DNA from: Candidatus Villigracilis affinis
GTDB taxonomy: Bacteria > Chloroflexota > Anaerolineae > Anaerolineales > Villigracilaceae
Reading direction: 5' to 3'
Assembly (NCBI GenBank): GCA_016718275.1
Contig: JADKEA010000006.1
Coordinates: 214,425 to 278,424 of the forward strand
Length of the DNA: 64,000 nucleotides
Position 1 is the first letter of the stretch; the number at the start of each line of letters is the position of its first letter. The notes under the pieces are model-generated. The model was not told the DNA's origin, did not search any database, and saw only the letters and a program-made list of their open reading frames with translations. The position numbers were made by a program, and so were the translations under genes. This document shows, one piece after another, positions 25,796-34,276 of the stretch.

Positions 25796-27940
25796 ATGAG
25801 TGTGACCAGCACATCAGAAAAAATTTCATACCTTGACACATCACTTCCGTTTGCCGAGCGGACAAAGGATTTGATCGGCCGCATGACCCTTGAAGAAAAA
25901 GTGGGGCTGATGAATCACCCGTCACACGGAATTCCCCGCTTGAATATCCCCGCTTACAACTACTGGAGCGAAGCTCTACACGGCGTTGCCCGCAACGGAC
26001 GCGCCACCGTCTTCCCACAAGCAATTGCCATGGCGGCTACATGGGATAAGGAATTGATTTATCAGGTAGCTTCCGCCATTGGAGATGAAGGGCGCGCAAA
26101 ATATCACGCAGCGCTAAAACGCAATGGATACACAGCCCAATATCAAGGCTTGACTTTCTGGTCTCCCAATGTGAATATTTTCCGTGATCCCCGCTGGGGG
26201 CGTGGACAGGAAACCTGGGGAGAAGACCCTTTCTTAACCGGGGAAATGGCATCTGAATACGTAAAAGGATTACAAGGCAACCATCCCAAATACCTCAAGG
26301 CAGCAGCCTGCGCCAAACACTACGCTGTTCACTCAGGCCCGGAAAAAGACCGCCACTGGTTCAATGCCATCGTAACCAAACGCGAGTTATATGACACATA
26401 CCTGCCTGCCTTCAAAAAACTGGTAATGGAAGCAAAAGTCGAATCGGTCATGGGTGCCTACAATCGCACACTGGATGAAGTCTGCTGTGCCAGCGAACTT
26501 CTGCTCGATAATATTCTGCGTGGCGAGTGGGGCTTTGGCGGGCATGTTGTGTCAGACTGCATGGCGCTCTCAGATTTTCATCTCCATCACAAGGTCACGG
26601 AAGACGCGGCAGACTCTGCCGCACTGGCATTGAAATATGGCTGCGATCTCGGATGCGACCACGTTTTCAGTGAGATTCCCACAGCCATCAAACGAGGTGA
26701 TACCACGGAAGAATTGGTAGACCGTGCCCTCGAACGCACACTCGGTACCCGCTTCAAACTCGGCATGTTTGATCCTGATGAAAAAGTGCCGTTCGCATCT
26801 ATTTCAATGGATGTGGTTGCCTGTGATGAGCATCGTCAACTGGCCTATCGCGCGGCAACAGAATCGGTTGTATTGCTCAAGAACAAAAACAATATCCTCC
26901 CGATCAAACCTTCCACAAAAAAGATATTTGTCACGGGTCCCACCGCCGCAAGTATGGAAGTTTTGCTTGGCAACTATTACGGTATCAATAATCAGATGAT
27001 CACATTGCTTGAAGGTCTCACCGGGCGTATTCCCGAGGGGATGGGCATGGAATACACATCAGGTGCAATGCTCAAACATCCTCGTGAGGTCAAAAATACC
27101 TGGGCGGCAAGCATGGCGCAAACCGCAGACTTTGCAATCGTTTGCGCCGGCCTCTCTTCATTTCTTGAAGGCGAAGAAGGCGAGTCGTTGCTTTCCCCGG
27201 AAAACGGTGATCGTGAAAGCATATCGCTTCCCCAAAGTCAAATTGATTACATCAAAGAACTTGCGATTCACGGCGTGAAGATTGTTCTCGTGCTTACAGG
27301 CGGCAGCCCCATTGCACTCGGCGAAATCGAAGACATGGTGGATGCGATTCTTTTTGTTTGGTATCCCGGTATGGAGGGTGGTCGCGCCGTTGCTGATGTG
27401 CTCTTCGGTGATGTTTCACCTTCAGGCAAGCTGCCCATCACCTTCCCCAAGTCCCTCGATCAACTCCCTGCCTTCGACGATTACAGCATGAATGGCCGCA
27501 CCTATCGCTACATGGCCGAAGAACCGCTCTATCCCTTTGGCTTCGGTCTGAGTTATAGCAAGTTCGAATATTCGGATTTACAACTCGAAACACAAACACC
27601 CACTCTCGGTGATTTCCTACACCTCAGCCTGACTCTGACCAACAGCGGCGCATCAGACTCAGCCGAAGTTGCCCAGCTTTACTTGAGCGATCTCCAAGCC
27701 TCGACCATTGTCCCATTCCATCACCTCATCGGTTTCGAAAGGGTCTTTCTCAAAGCAGGCGAGACCCGTGTTTTGAAATTCACCGTCACCCCTGAAATGA
27801 TGTCGTTTTATAACGATGACGGCAAACTGACCCTTGAACCCGGCCAATTCCGCCTCGAAATCGGCGGCTGCTCCCCCAGCAAGCGAGGACAGGAGTTGAA
27901 CGCCCCCAAACCTCTCGTCGCTGTATTTGAAGTGAAATAA
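25796..27940 (+). CDS. Glycoside hydrolase family 3, probable beta-xylosidase/beta-glucosidase
   Basis: 714 residues, no signal peptide, so probably cytosolic and acting on imported oligosaccharides. N-terminal (beta/alpha)8 domain: YWSEALHGVARNG, TFWSPNVNIFRDPRWGRGQE and AKHYAVHSGPE, with the nucleophile Asp (about D254) in VVSDCMALSDF. A second sandwich domain (about 360-560) has EGEEGES, and a C-terminal fibronectin-like domain (about 615-710) ends the protein. The YWSEALHG and SDC forms are typical of the xylan 1,4-beta-xylosidase branch of GH3. AAAAGGAG precedes the ATG. Placement right before xylose isomerase supports xyloside cleavage. Confidence 0.9.
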   Translation: MSVTSTSEKISYLDTSLPFAERTKDLIGRMTLEEKVGLMNHPSHGIPRLNIPAYNYWSEALHGVARNGRATVFPQAIAMAATWDKELIYQVASAIGDEGRAKYHAALKRNGYTAQYQGLTFWSPNVNIFRDPRWGRGQETWGEDPFLTGEMASEYVKGLQGNHPKYLKAAACAKHYAVHSGPEKDRHWFNAIVTKRELYDTYLPAFKKLVMEAKVESVMGAYNRTLDEVCCASELLLDNILRGEWGFGGHVVSDCMALSDFHLHHKVTEDAADSAALALKYGCDLGCDHVFSEIPTAIKRGDTTEELVDRALERTLGTRFKLGMFDPDEKVPFASISMDVVACDEHRQLAYRAATESVVLLKNKNNILPIKPSTKKIFVTGPTAASMEVLLGNYYGINNQMITLLEGLTGRIPEGMGMEYTSGAMLKHPREVKNTWAASMAQTADFAIVCAGLSSFLEGEEGESLLSPENGDRESISLPQSQIDYIKELAIHGVKIVLVLTGGSPIALGEIEDMVDAILFVWYPGMEGGRAVADVLFGDVSPSGKLPITFPKSLDQLPAFDDYSMNGRTYRYMAEEPLYPFGFGLSYSKFEYSDLQLETQTPTLGDFLHLSLTLTNSGASDSAEVAQLYLSDLQASTIVPFHHLIGFERVFLKAGETRVLKFTVTPEMMSFYNDDGKLTLEPGQFRLEIGGCSPSKRGQELNAPKPLVAVFEVK

Positions 27941-27978
27941 GTACGGCAAGATTTACACAAAATATAAAGGAGTATTCC

Positions 27979-29145
27979 ATGACGAACTACACACCCAAAC
28001 CTGAACACAAATTCACCTTCGGCCTATGGACCGTGGGCAATACCGGGCGCGATCCGTTCGGCGGCCCCGTACGTGACGCAAAATCACCAGCCGATCTGGT
28101 GCGACTACTTGGTGAAGTCGGCGCATACGGGGTCAACTTCCACGACAACGACCTTATCCCCATCGATGCAACACCCACCGAAAGGGATGCCATCCTCAAA
28201 GAATTCAAGAAAGCCCTTGCTGAGACAGGCATTGTCGTACCGATGGCAACAACCAACTTGTTCACAGAACCCATCTTCAAAGATGGCGCTTTCACGTCAA
28301 ACGACTCAAAAGTCCGCGCGTACGCCCTGCAAAAAACAATGAATGCCATCGATCTTGGTGTTGAATTGGGGGCAAAGATATACGTCTTTTGGGGTGGACG
28401 TGAAGGCACCGAAACCGATGCCACAAAGAACCCCATCACCGCAATCAAACGATCACGTGAAGCGATGAACTTCCTCTGCGAATATGTGAAGGACAAGAAA
28501 TATGATCTGAAATTCGCGCTCGAAGCCAAACCCAACGAACCCCGCGGCGACATCTACAATTCAACCACCGGCCACATGCTGGCATTCATTAACACACTGG
28601 ATCATCCTGAAATGGTGGGGGTAAATCCTGAAGTAGCGCACGAACACATGGCGGGACTCAATTTCGTTCATGGTGTGGCGCAGGCCATGGAATCAGGCAA
28701 GCTTTTCCACATTGACTTGAACGATCAAGCCTTCGGTCGTTACGATCAGGATTTCCGCTTTGGAGCCGTGAATCTCAAGAGTGCCTTCTTCCTGGTAAAG
28801 ATGCTTGAAGATAACAAATACGACTCAAGCCGCCACTTTGACGCTCATGCCTATCGCACCGAAGATTACGAAGGCGTGAAGGATTTTGCCCGTGGTTGCA
28901 TGCGCACCTATCTAATTTTGAAGGAAAAGGCCGCACACTGGAACGCAGACAAGGAAATTCAATCGATCGTGGCTGAGATCAATGCGGATGATGGATCCAT
29001 GAATCAATACTTTGGGAAATATTCTGCCGAGAAAGCGAAAGCACTCCAAGGCCAGGCATTTGACCGCTCCGCAATTGCCGGGCGTGGATTGAAGTACGAA
29101 AAACTCGATCAACTGACGGTCGAAATCCTGCTCGGTGCGCGATAA
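27979..29145 (+). CDS. xylA: Xylose isomerase, class I (short type)
   Basis: 388 residues, the length of class I enzymes of Streptomyces/Thermus type. It converts D-xylose to D-xylulose with two divalent metals. Active-site motifs: VNFHDNDLIP (catalytic His and Asp), VFWGGREGTE, LEAKPNEPRGD (Glu and Lys), NPEVAHEHMAGL and HIDLNDQ for metal binding, and HFDAHAYRTED near the C-terminus. A strong AAGGAG site precedes the ATG. It lies between the GH3 gene and the xylose importer, with xylulokinase further on in the same direction. Confidence 0.96.
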   Translation: MTNYTPKPEHKFTFGLWTVGNTGRDPFGGPVRDAKSPADLVRLLGEVGAYGVNFHDNDLIPIDATPTERDAILKEFKKALAETGIVVPMATTNLFTEPIFKDGAFTSNDSKVRAYALQKTMNAIDLGVELGAKIYVFWGGREGTETDATKNPITAIKRSREAMNFLCEYVKDKKYDLKFALEAKPNEPRGDIYNSTTGHMLAFINTLDHPEMVGVNPEVAHEHMAGLNFVHGVAQAMESGKLFHIDLNDQAFGRYDQDFRFGAVNLKSAFFLVKMLEDNKYDSSRHFDAHAYRTEDYEGVKDFARGCMRTYLILKEKAAHWNADKEIQSIVAEINADDGSMNQYFGKYSAEKAKALQGQAFDRSAIAGRGLKYEKLDQLTVEILLGAR

Positions 29146-29154
29146 GAATTCAAC

Positions 29155-29183
29155 AGCCAGCCGACTCAAAAAGTCGGCTGGCT
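29155..29183 (+). other. Intercistronic hairpin after xylA
   Basis: Perfect 12-bp stem AGCCAGCCGACT (29155-29166) and AGTCGGCTGGCT (29172-29183), loop CAAAA, not followed by a T run. Confidence 0.7.
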
Positions 29184-29191
29184 ATGAAGAA

Positions 29192-29221
29192 TAGGAGAAA
29201 ATATTTATGTAATAAGGAGGT
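29192..29221 (+). promoter_or_regulatory. Start-stop element and orphan Shine-Dalgarno upstream of xylF
   Basis: AGGAGA is followed eight bases later by ATGTAA (29207-29212), a minimal start-stop reading frame. The TAA merges into AAGGAGGT (29214-29221), a strong ribosome site with no ATG, GTG or TTG at usable distance. The true xylF site (AGGAGAG) lies further down at about 29284-29290. Confidence 0.4.
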
Positions 29222-29295
29222 CGTCGATAAAGATAACACAAACGATTTCAAGCCCGTCGAATTCAACAATCTATGCAATAAATAGGAGAGAAAGT

Positions 29296-30408
29296 ATGAA
29301 AGCTAAACGTATTTTGATCGCTATTTTTTCAATGGTCGTCATCGCATCCATGGCGCTGACAGCTTGCGGCGGTAACACTGCAGGCGGCAGTGGAAAGACA
29401 AAAATCGGTCTTTCCTTCTCCGATTTTGCGACCGAACGCTGGAAGAATGAAGAAGTCTTGATGCGCAGCCTGTTGGAAGAAAAAGGCTACGAAGTCATTT
29501 CTGCTGAAGCCAATCATGATGTCAAACTTCAGAACGACCAGATCGACAACATGGTCAGCCAGGGTGTTAAAGGCCTTATTGTTGTCGCAGAAGATGGCGA
29601 TGCCATCGTCACTTCAGTGGATAAAGCCGCTGACGCGGGCGTGAAAGTAATCGCCTATGACCGCCTGATCAAGACCTCCAAGATCGCCGCCTACTTGTCC
29701 TTTGACAATGTTGAGGTCGGAAGACAACAGGCCCTTGGTGTCATGGCAGCGATTGATGCTGATAATTGGGATGTCGACGCAAAAGGTCCAGCGCGCGTCG
29801 TACAGCTTGCCGGCTCACCCACAGACAACAATGCCACTCTTTTCACCAAGGGCCAGACTGAAATCTTACAACCTTATGTTGACTCTGGCAAGATAGAGAT
29901 TGTCGCCCAACAGGGTGTGGAAAACTGGGATGCCGCCAACGCTCTTAAGTTGATGGAAAACATCCTCACCGCTCAAAACAATGACATTGACGCGGTAGTT
30001 GCCTCCAATGACGGCACCGCCCTTGGTGCTTTGCAGGCAATGAAAGCACAAGGCTTGGCCGGCGTCGTACCGATCTCCGGTCAGGATGCAACTGCCGATG
30101 GCAGCAACAGCATCGTCAAGGGCGAACTCACCGTGTCCATCCTCAAGGATATTCGCAATTTGTCGCCTTTGGCCATTGATGTGATGGACAAGTTGATCAA
30201 AGGCGAAGCAGTCGAGGGCATGAAGAACTTCTCCCTCGCCGAATTGACCGTGGATGACACCAAGACCGGTGAAGTCCCCTGCGTATTCCTTCAAGTTCAA
30301 CAAGTCAACAAAGGCAATGTCTATGACCTCGTTGTGAAGAGCGGATTCCAATCTTACGATGATGTTTATCGTGATATCCCCGAATCTGAACGCCCCGCCA
30401 AGCCGTAA
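29296..30408 (+). CDS. xylF: Xylose-binding lipoprotein XylF
   Basis: 370 residues. Signal peptide with lipobox LTACGG (about 21-26), a short linker, then a type I periplasmic-binding fold: KIGLSFSDFATERWKNEE, NDQIDNMVSQGVKGLIVVAE, VIAYDRLIKT, LAGSPTDNNATLF, VVASNDGTALGAL, PISGQDATAD. This pattern is specific for the XylF branch of sugar-binding proteins. AGGAGAG precedes the ATG. It is the first gene of xylFGH and would capture D-xylose outside the membrane. Confidence 0.93.
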   Translation: MKAKRILIAIFSMVVIASMALTACGGNTAGGSGKTKIGLSFSDFATERWKNEEVLMRSLLEEKGYEVISAEANHDVKLQNDQIDNMVSQGVKGLIVVAEDGDAIVTSVDKAADAGVKVIAYDRLIKTSKIAAYLSFDNVEVGRQQALGVMAAIDADNWDVDAKGPARVVQLAGSPTDNNATLFTKGQTEILQPYVDSGKIEIVAQQGVENWDAANALKLMENILTAQNNDIDAVVASNDGTALGALQAMKAQGLAGVVPISGQDATADGSNSIVKGELTVSILKDIRNLSPLAIDVMDKLIKGEAVEGMKNFSLAELTVDDTKTGEVPCVFLQVQQVNKGNVYDLVVKSGFQSYDDVYRDIPESERPAKP

Positions 30409-30425
30409 GACAATGTAAGCAATCC

Positions 30426-30458
30426 GATACCCGATCCTCAAAGTGAGGGTCGGGTATC
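30426..30458 (+). other. Intercistronic hairpin between xylF and xylG
   Basis: 15-bp stem GATACCCGATCCTCA (30426-30440) with TGAGGGTCGGGTATC (30444-30458), one G-U pair, loop AAG, no T run. It is in the same position as the hairpin behind the other binding-protein gene. Confidence 0.7.
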
Positions 30459-30492
30459 CCAGAAACAAATCTTTGAGTCTCAGGAGTTCAAA

Positions 30493-32025
30493 GTGGATAA
30501 TGATATTATTCTCGAATTCAAGAACGTAACCAAGAAATTTCCTGGTGTAGTAGCGTTGAACGATGTATCATTTAAAATTCGTCGCGGCGAGATACATGGG
30601 ATCTGCGGGGAAAACGGTGCAGGGAAATCCACTTTAATGAAAATACTTTCGGGTGTATACCCGCATGACACCTACGACGGTAGTGTGATCTTTAATGGGG
30701 AAGAGTTGCGATTAGGCGATAGTGCCATTAAGGAAGCTGGCAATAAGGGAATTGCAATTGTTTATCAGGAACTTACTCTGGTGCCGACCATGTCGGTTGG
30801 AGAAAATGTTTTTCTGGGCCGTGAACCGCTGGAACATGGCTCAATTAATTGGAACAAACTCTATGCGGATACACGGGAAATCCTGACAAAATATCAACTG
30901 GATGTTTCCCCGCAAGTAACGGTCAAAAATCTCGGGGTCGGCAAAATGCAAATGGTGGAAATTGCCAAAGCACTTTCTGAAAAGGCTTCCATCTTAATTC
31001 TGGATGAACCTACCAGCGCCCTGAGCGAAACTGAAATCGACAAGCTAATGGACATCCTTGAGATTCTCAAGAGCAATGGCATTACTTGTATTTATATAAC
31101 ACACAAACTGGATGAACTTTTTCGCGTCACCGATCATGTCACTGTTTTACGGGACGGCAAAGAGATCGTGACCCAGGAAACCAAAGCATTGACCCAGGAA
31201 AAATTGGTCAGCTATATGGTGGGGCGTGAAATGAAAGAGCGCTTTCCGAAGTCAAGCCGTGCTCCGGGTGATGTGGTTTTTAAAGTTGAGGACCTCCATG
31301 CGCTTGATCCCAATGAGACAAGTCGTAAGGTATTAAATGGGGTTAGTTTCAATGTGCGTAAGGGAGAAATTCTTGGGATCGCAGGTTTGATGGGGGCCGG
31401 GCGGACGGAACTTGTAATGACCCTATTCGGCGAATACGGCAAAATTGTGAACGGGAAAATTCTCTTAAACGGACAGGAAATCAGGCCTGCCAATGCACGC
31501 CAGGCAATTGATGCAGGATTAAGTTTGGTACCCGAAGATCGCAAAGGGATGGGGCTTGTCCTCATCCAATCGATCCTGAAAAATATCTCCCTGCCCAACC
31601 TGGATCAATTTTCTGGTTTCTTTAGAATTGATGCCGACGCGGAATTAAAAGCCAGCATGGCGCAGTCGAAAAGCTTGACCATCAAAGCTCCCACTCTCCA
31701 AGTGGCAGTTGAGACGTTATCGGGCGGGAATCAGCAAAAGGTCGTCATCTCAAAATGGCTGCTGTCAAAACCAGTGGTATTGATCATGGATGACCCGACC
31801 CGGGGCGTTGATGTCGGCGCAAAGTATGAAATTTACAAGTTGATGAATGATCTGGCTGAAAACGGTGTTGCGATCATCATGATCTCCAGTGACCTGGAAG
31901 AAGTGCTTGGAATGAGCGACCGCGTCATGGTAATGTGCAGCGGACACTCAACCACCACCCTGCCTGTCGCCGAAGCGACTGTGGAACGTGTGATGTCATT
32001 AGCCACAGGCATGTCATCATCCTAA
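30493..32025 (+). CDS. xylG: Xylose ABC transporter ATP-binding protein XylG
   Basis: 510-residue double ATPase of the sugar CUT2 family. First domain (1-240): Walker A GENGAGKST, signature region LGVGKMQMVEIAKAL (a degenerate LSGGQ, common in XylG) and Walker B LILDEPTSALS. Second domain (260-505): GLMGAGRTE, LSGGNQQKVVISKWL and LIMDDPTRGVD. A GTG start at 30493 follows AGGAG. It energises the XylH permease. Confidence 0.95.
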   Translation: MDNDIILEFKNVTKKFPGVVALNDVSFKIRRGEIHGICGENGAGKSTLMKILSGVYPHDTYDGSVIFNGEELRLGDSAIKEAGNKGIAIVYQELTLVPTMSVGENVFLGREPLEHGSINWNKLYADTREILTKYQLDVSPQVTVKNLGVGKMQMVEIAKALSEKASILILDEPTSALSETEIDKLMDILEILKSNGITCIYITHKLDELFRVTDHVTVLRDGKEIVTQETKALTQEKLVSYMVGREMKERFPKSSRAPGDVVFKVEDLHALDPNETSRKVLNGVSFNVRKGEILGIAGLMGAGRTELVMTLFGEYGKIVNGKILLNGQEIRPANARQAIDAGLSLVPEDRKGMGLVLIQSILKNISLPNLDQFSGFFRIDADAELKASMAQSKSLTIKAPTLQVAVETLSGGNQQKVVISKWLLSKPVVLIMDDPTRGVDVGAKYEIYKLMNDLAENGVAIIMISSDLEEVLGMSDRVMVMCSGHSTTTLPVAEATVERVMSLATGMSSS

Positions 32026-32059
32026 AAAGAAATCCATAAAATCCAAACGAGGTAATTCC

Positions 32060-33266
32060 ATGGGTATTTCCAACCAAACCGTACAGGATAAAACCAACTT
32101 CAAGTCCGAGTTGTTTCAGGTGTTGCGCCTCAATGTTCAAACGTACACGATCCTGCTCGCGCTGATCGGCATCTGGGCGATCTTCTTCTTCACCACCAAG
32201 GGCACGTATCTGGCTCCCCAAAACATTTCCAACCTGTTCCGCCAAATGTCTGTAACAGCATTTTTAGCGGCCGGCATGGTTCTGGTCATTGTGACGGGCA
32301 ATATCGATCTTTCCGTAGGAAAACTTGCAGGATTCGTTTCCGTCGTCGCGGCTTATTTGCAGGCGAACTTCTGGTACAAATACCTGCCTGATCAGCCACT
32401 ATTATCCGCAGTACTTACCGTGATCGCCAGCCTTTTGGTCGGTTCATTGTTCGGTGCCATTCAAGGGTACATCATCTCCTTTTTGCGTGTACCCTCATTC
32501 ATTGTGACTCTGGGCGGTCAGTGGCTTCTTACCGGGCTCATCCTGTTGGTCACGGCCGGGAAAACGATTCCGGCAAATCAACCCTGGTTTTCAGATATCG
32601 CCCAGGGATATGTACCGGTAACCTGGGGCTGGATATTTTGCATCGTTGCGATCGCCTTCCTCTTTTGGAATATGTTCCGCAGCCGCCAAAACAAGCGCAA
32701 ACACGGTTTTGAACTTCAAAATATTTATATTGACCTGCTGGCCGTGGTCTTTGCCGCAGTAGTGATCCTTGTGTACGTCTATAACGTGAACAGCTATAAG
32801 GGCATTCAGAATCCGGTGTTGCTGCTCGCGATCACCGCGATGATCATGATTTATGTTTCGAACAATACCCGTTTTGGCCGCTATTCCTACGCCATCGGCG
32901 GCAACCGTGATGCGGCACGCCTTTCCGGTATCAGTATCTCGGGAATGGTCTTCAAAATTTTTGTTTTGATGGGCTTCCTCTCCGGCGTCGGTGGCGTCGT
33001 GCTGGCATCCTATGTAGGCTACGGCACAACAGCCGCTGGAGCAGGATACGAACTAGATGCGATTGCCGCTTGCATTCTCGGGGGAACTTCCACATTGGGT
33101 GGGATAGGCACCATTCAAGGCGCAATGATCGGTGCCCTGATCATCGCCAGTCTCTCCACCCGGTTTGCAAATGATGAACGTAGCGCCTGCATGGCAATAT
33201 GTTTTGAAGGCCATCGTGCTGGTTCTGGCTGTGCTTGCAGACGTGTACTTCAAGAAGAATCGATAA
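32060..33266 (+). CDS. xylH: Xylose ABC transporter permease XylH, apparent frameshift near the 3' end
   Basis: Polytopic CUT2 permease of about 400 residues with 10 or so TM helices. Family signatures are LVIVTGNIDLSVGKLAGF, VPSFIVTLGGQWL, YAIGGNRDAARLSGI and DAIAACILGGTSTLGG. As read, the frame breaks after GALIIASLST and ends at 33274 with a non-family tail. One base out, the expected C-terminus appears (GLQMMNVAPAWQYV, then ADVYFKKNR) with a TAA at 33264-33266. Removing one C from CCC at 33159-33161 joins them. I treat the gene as functional with a probable consensus error. Confidence 0.9.
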
Positions 33267-33273
33267 ATTATTG

Positions 33274-33311
33274 AAGTGACAGTTGCTTGCAGCGACTGTC
33301 ACTTTTTATTT
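33274..33311 (+). terminator. Rho-independent terminator after xylH
   Basis: 13-bp stem 33274-33286 with 33292-33304 (AAGTGACAGT paired to ACTGTCACTT plus three inner pairs including a T-G), loop TTGCA, then TTTATTTT. Confidence 0.85.
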
Positions 33312-33319
33312 TGAAAACC

Positions 33320-34204
33320 ATGAAAACTGAAAAATTTCTAGGACATGATTGTGTCTCGTTGGAAAATGGGATATTGAAACTTCTTGTTACCCAATCCATC
33401 GGTCCGCGCATTCTTTCCCTTGGCTTTGTAAACGGCGAAAACCTGCTGGCGGAACTTCCAAACTTTGTGACCGATTGCCCCGGCTGCGGCACATTCCATT
33501 TTTATGGTGGACATCGTCTCTGGCACGCGCCCGAGGAACCCAGCCGTACCTACCTTCCAGATGATGAGCCGGTGACCATTTCCATATTTCAAAATGGATT
33601 AAAAGCCACGCAGCAAACCGAACCCAAAACTGGTCTGCAAAAATCAATTGAGATCCAGCTGACGGCTAATTCTGCCCAAGTCACGCTGACACATCGCATC
33701 ACTAATCACAGCTTGTGGGATGTGACTTGTGCTCCCTGGGCGATCACGCAATTCAAGACGGGTGGCATGGCGATCTTTCCTCAAATTAAGACAGATACTG
33801 GTGTTCTTCCCAATCGCACTCTGACATTGTGGCCGTACACTGAGATGACCAACCGCAATGTCCATTGGGGCAGAGATTATATTCTGGTTCAAGCCAATAT
33901 GACATCCCCCTTCAAGATCGGCTTCCCCAATCCGCGCGGATGGCAGGCATATTGGCTCCAAGGAACCTTATTCGTCAAACGTGCTGAATACAATGCCCAA
34001 GCTGAATATTATGACCACGGCAGTTCAAGTGAAAGCTATTGCAATGACAAGTTCATTGAACTGGAAACGCTTGCTCCTATCACAACGATTGCACCCGGAG
34101 CGACCGCGACACATATCGAAACATGGAATTTATACAAGGATATTGAAAACCCGCAAAATGAAAAAGAAGCGCAAACTCTTGCAGATAAATTGGGACTGGC
34201 GTAA
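33320..34204 (+). CDS. DUF4380-type, galactose-mutarotase-like protein
   Basis: About 294 residues with the beta-sandwich pattern of carbohydrate-epimerase-like proteins: LLVTQSIGPRILSLGF near the N-terminus, FHFYGGHRLWHAPEEPSRTY, and LTHRITNHSLWDVTCAPWAIT in the middle, then WPYTEMTN and KIGFPNPRGW. This matches DUF4380 proteins, related to aldose 1-epimerases. The ATG at 33320 is chosen; there is no strong ribosome site. Between the xylose importer and xylulokinase, a mutarotase role on xylose anomers is plausible but unproven. Confidence 0.7.
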   Translation: MKTEKFLGHDCVSLENGILKLLVTQSIGPRILSLGFVNGENLLAELPNFVTDCPGCGTFHFYGGHRLWHAPEEPSRTYLPDDEPVTISIFQNGLKATQQTEPKTGLQKSIEIQLTANSAQVTLTHRITNHSLWDVTCAPWAITQFKTGGMAIFPQIKTDTGVLPNRTLTLWPYTEMTNRNVHWGRDYILVQANMTSPFKIGFPNPRGWQAYWLQGTLFVKRAEYNAQAEYYDHGSSSESYCNDKFIELETLAPITTIAPGATATHIETWNLYKDIENPQNEKEAQTLADKLGLA

Positions 34205-34276
34205 AAATTCTGGGTTTGCATATCATTGAAATCCTTTGGAGTTATGCACAGTAATTAAAAAATCGGAGTAAAAATC

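Noticed and set aside
29866..30468. Antisense frame of 200 codons opposite xylF
   Set aside because: Shadow of the xylF codon usage; no start signal or domain.
32611..32628. Second copy of the LacI-type operator (TACCGGTAAC) inside xylH
   Set aside because: Only the ten-base centre matches and it lies within coding sequence; probably chance.
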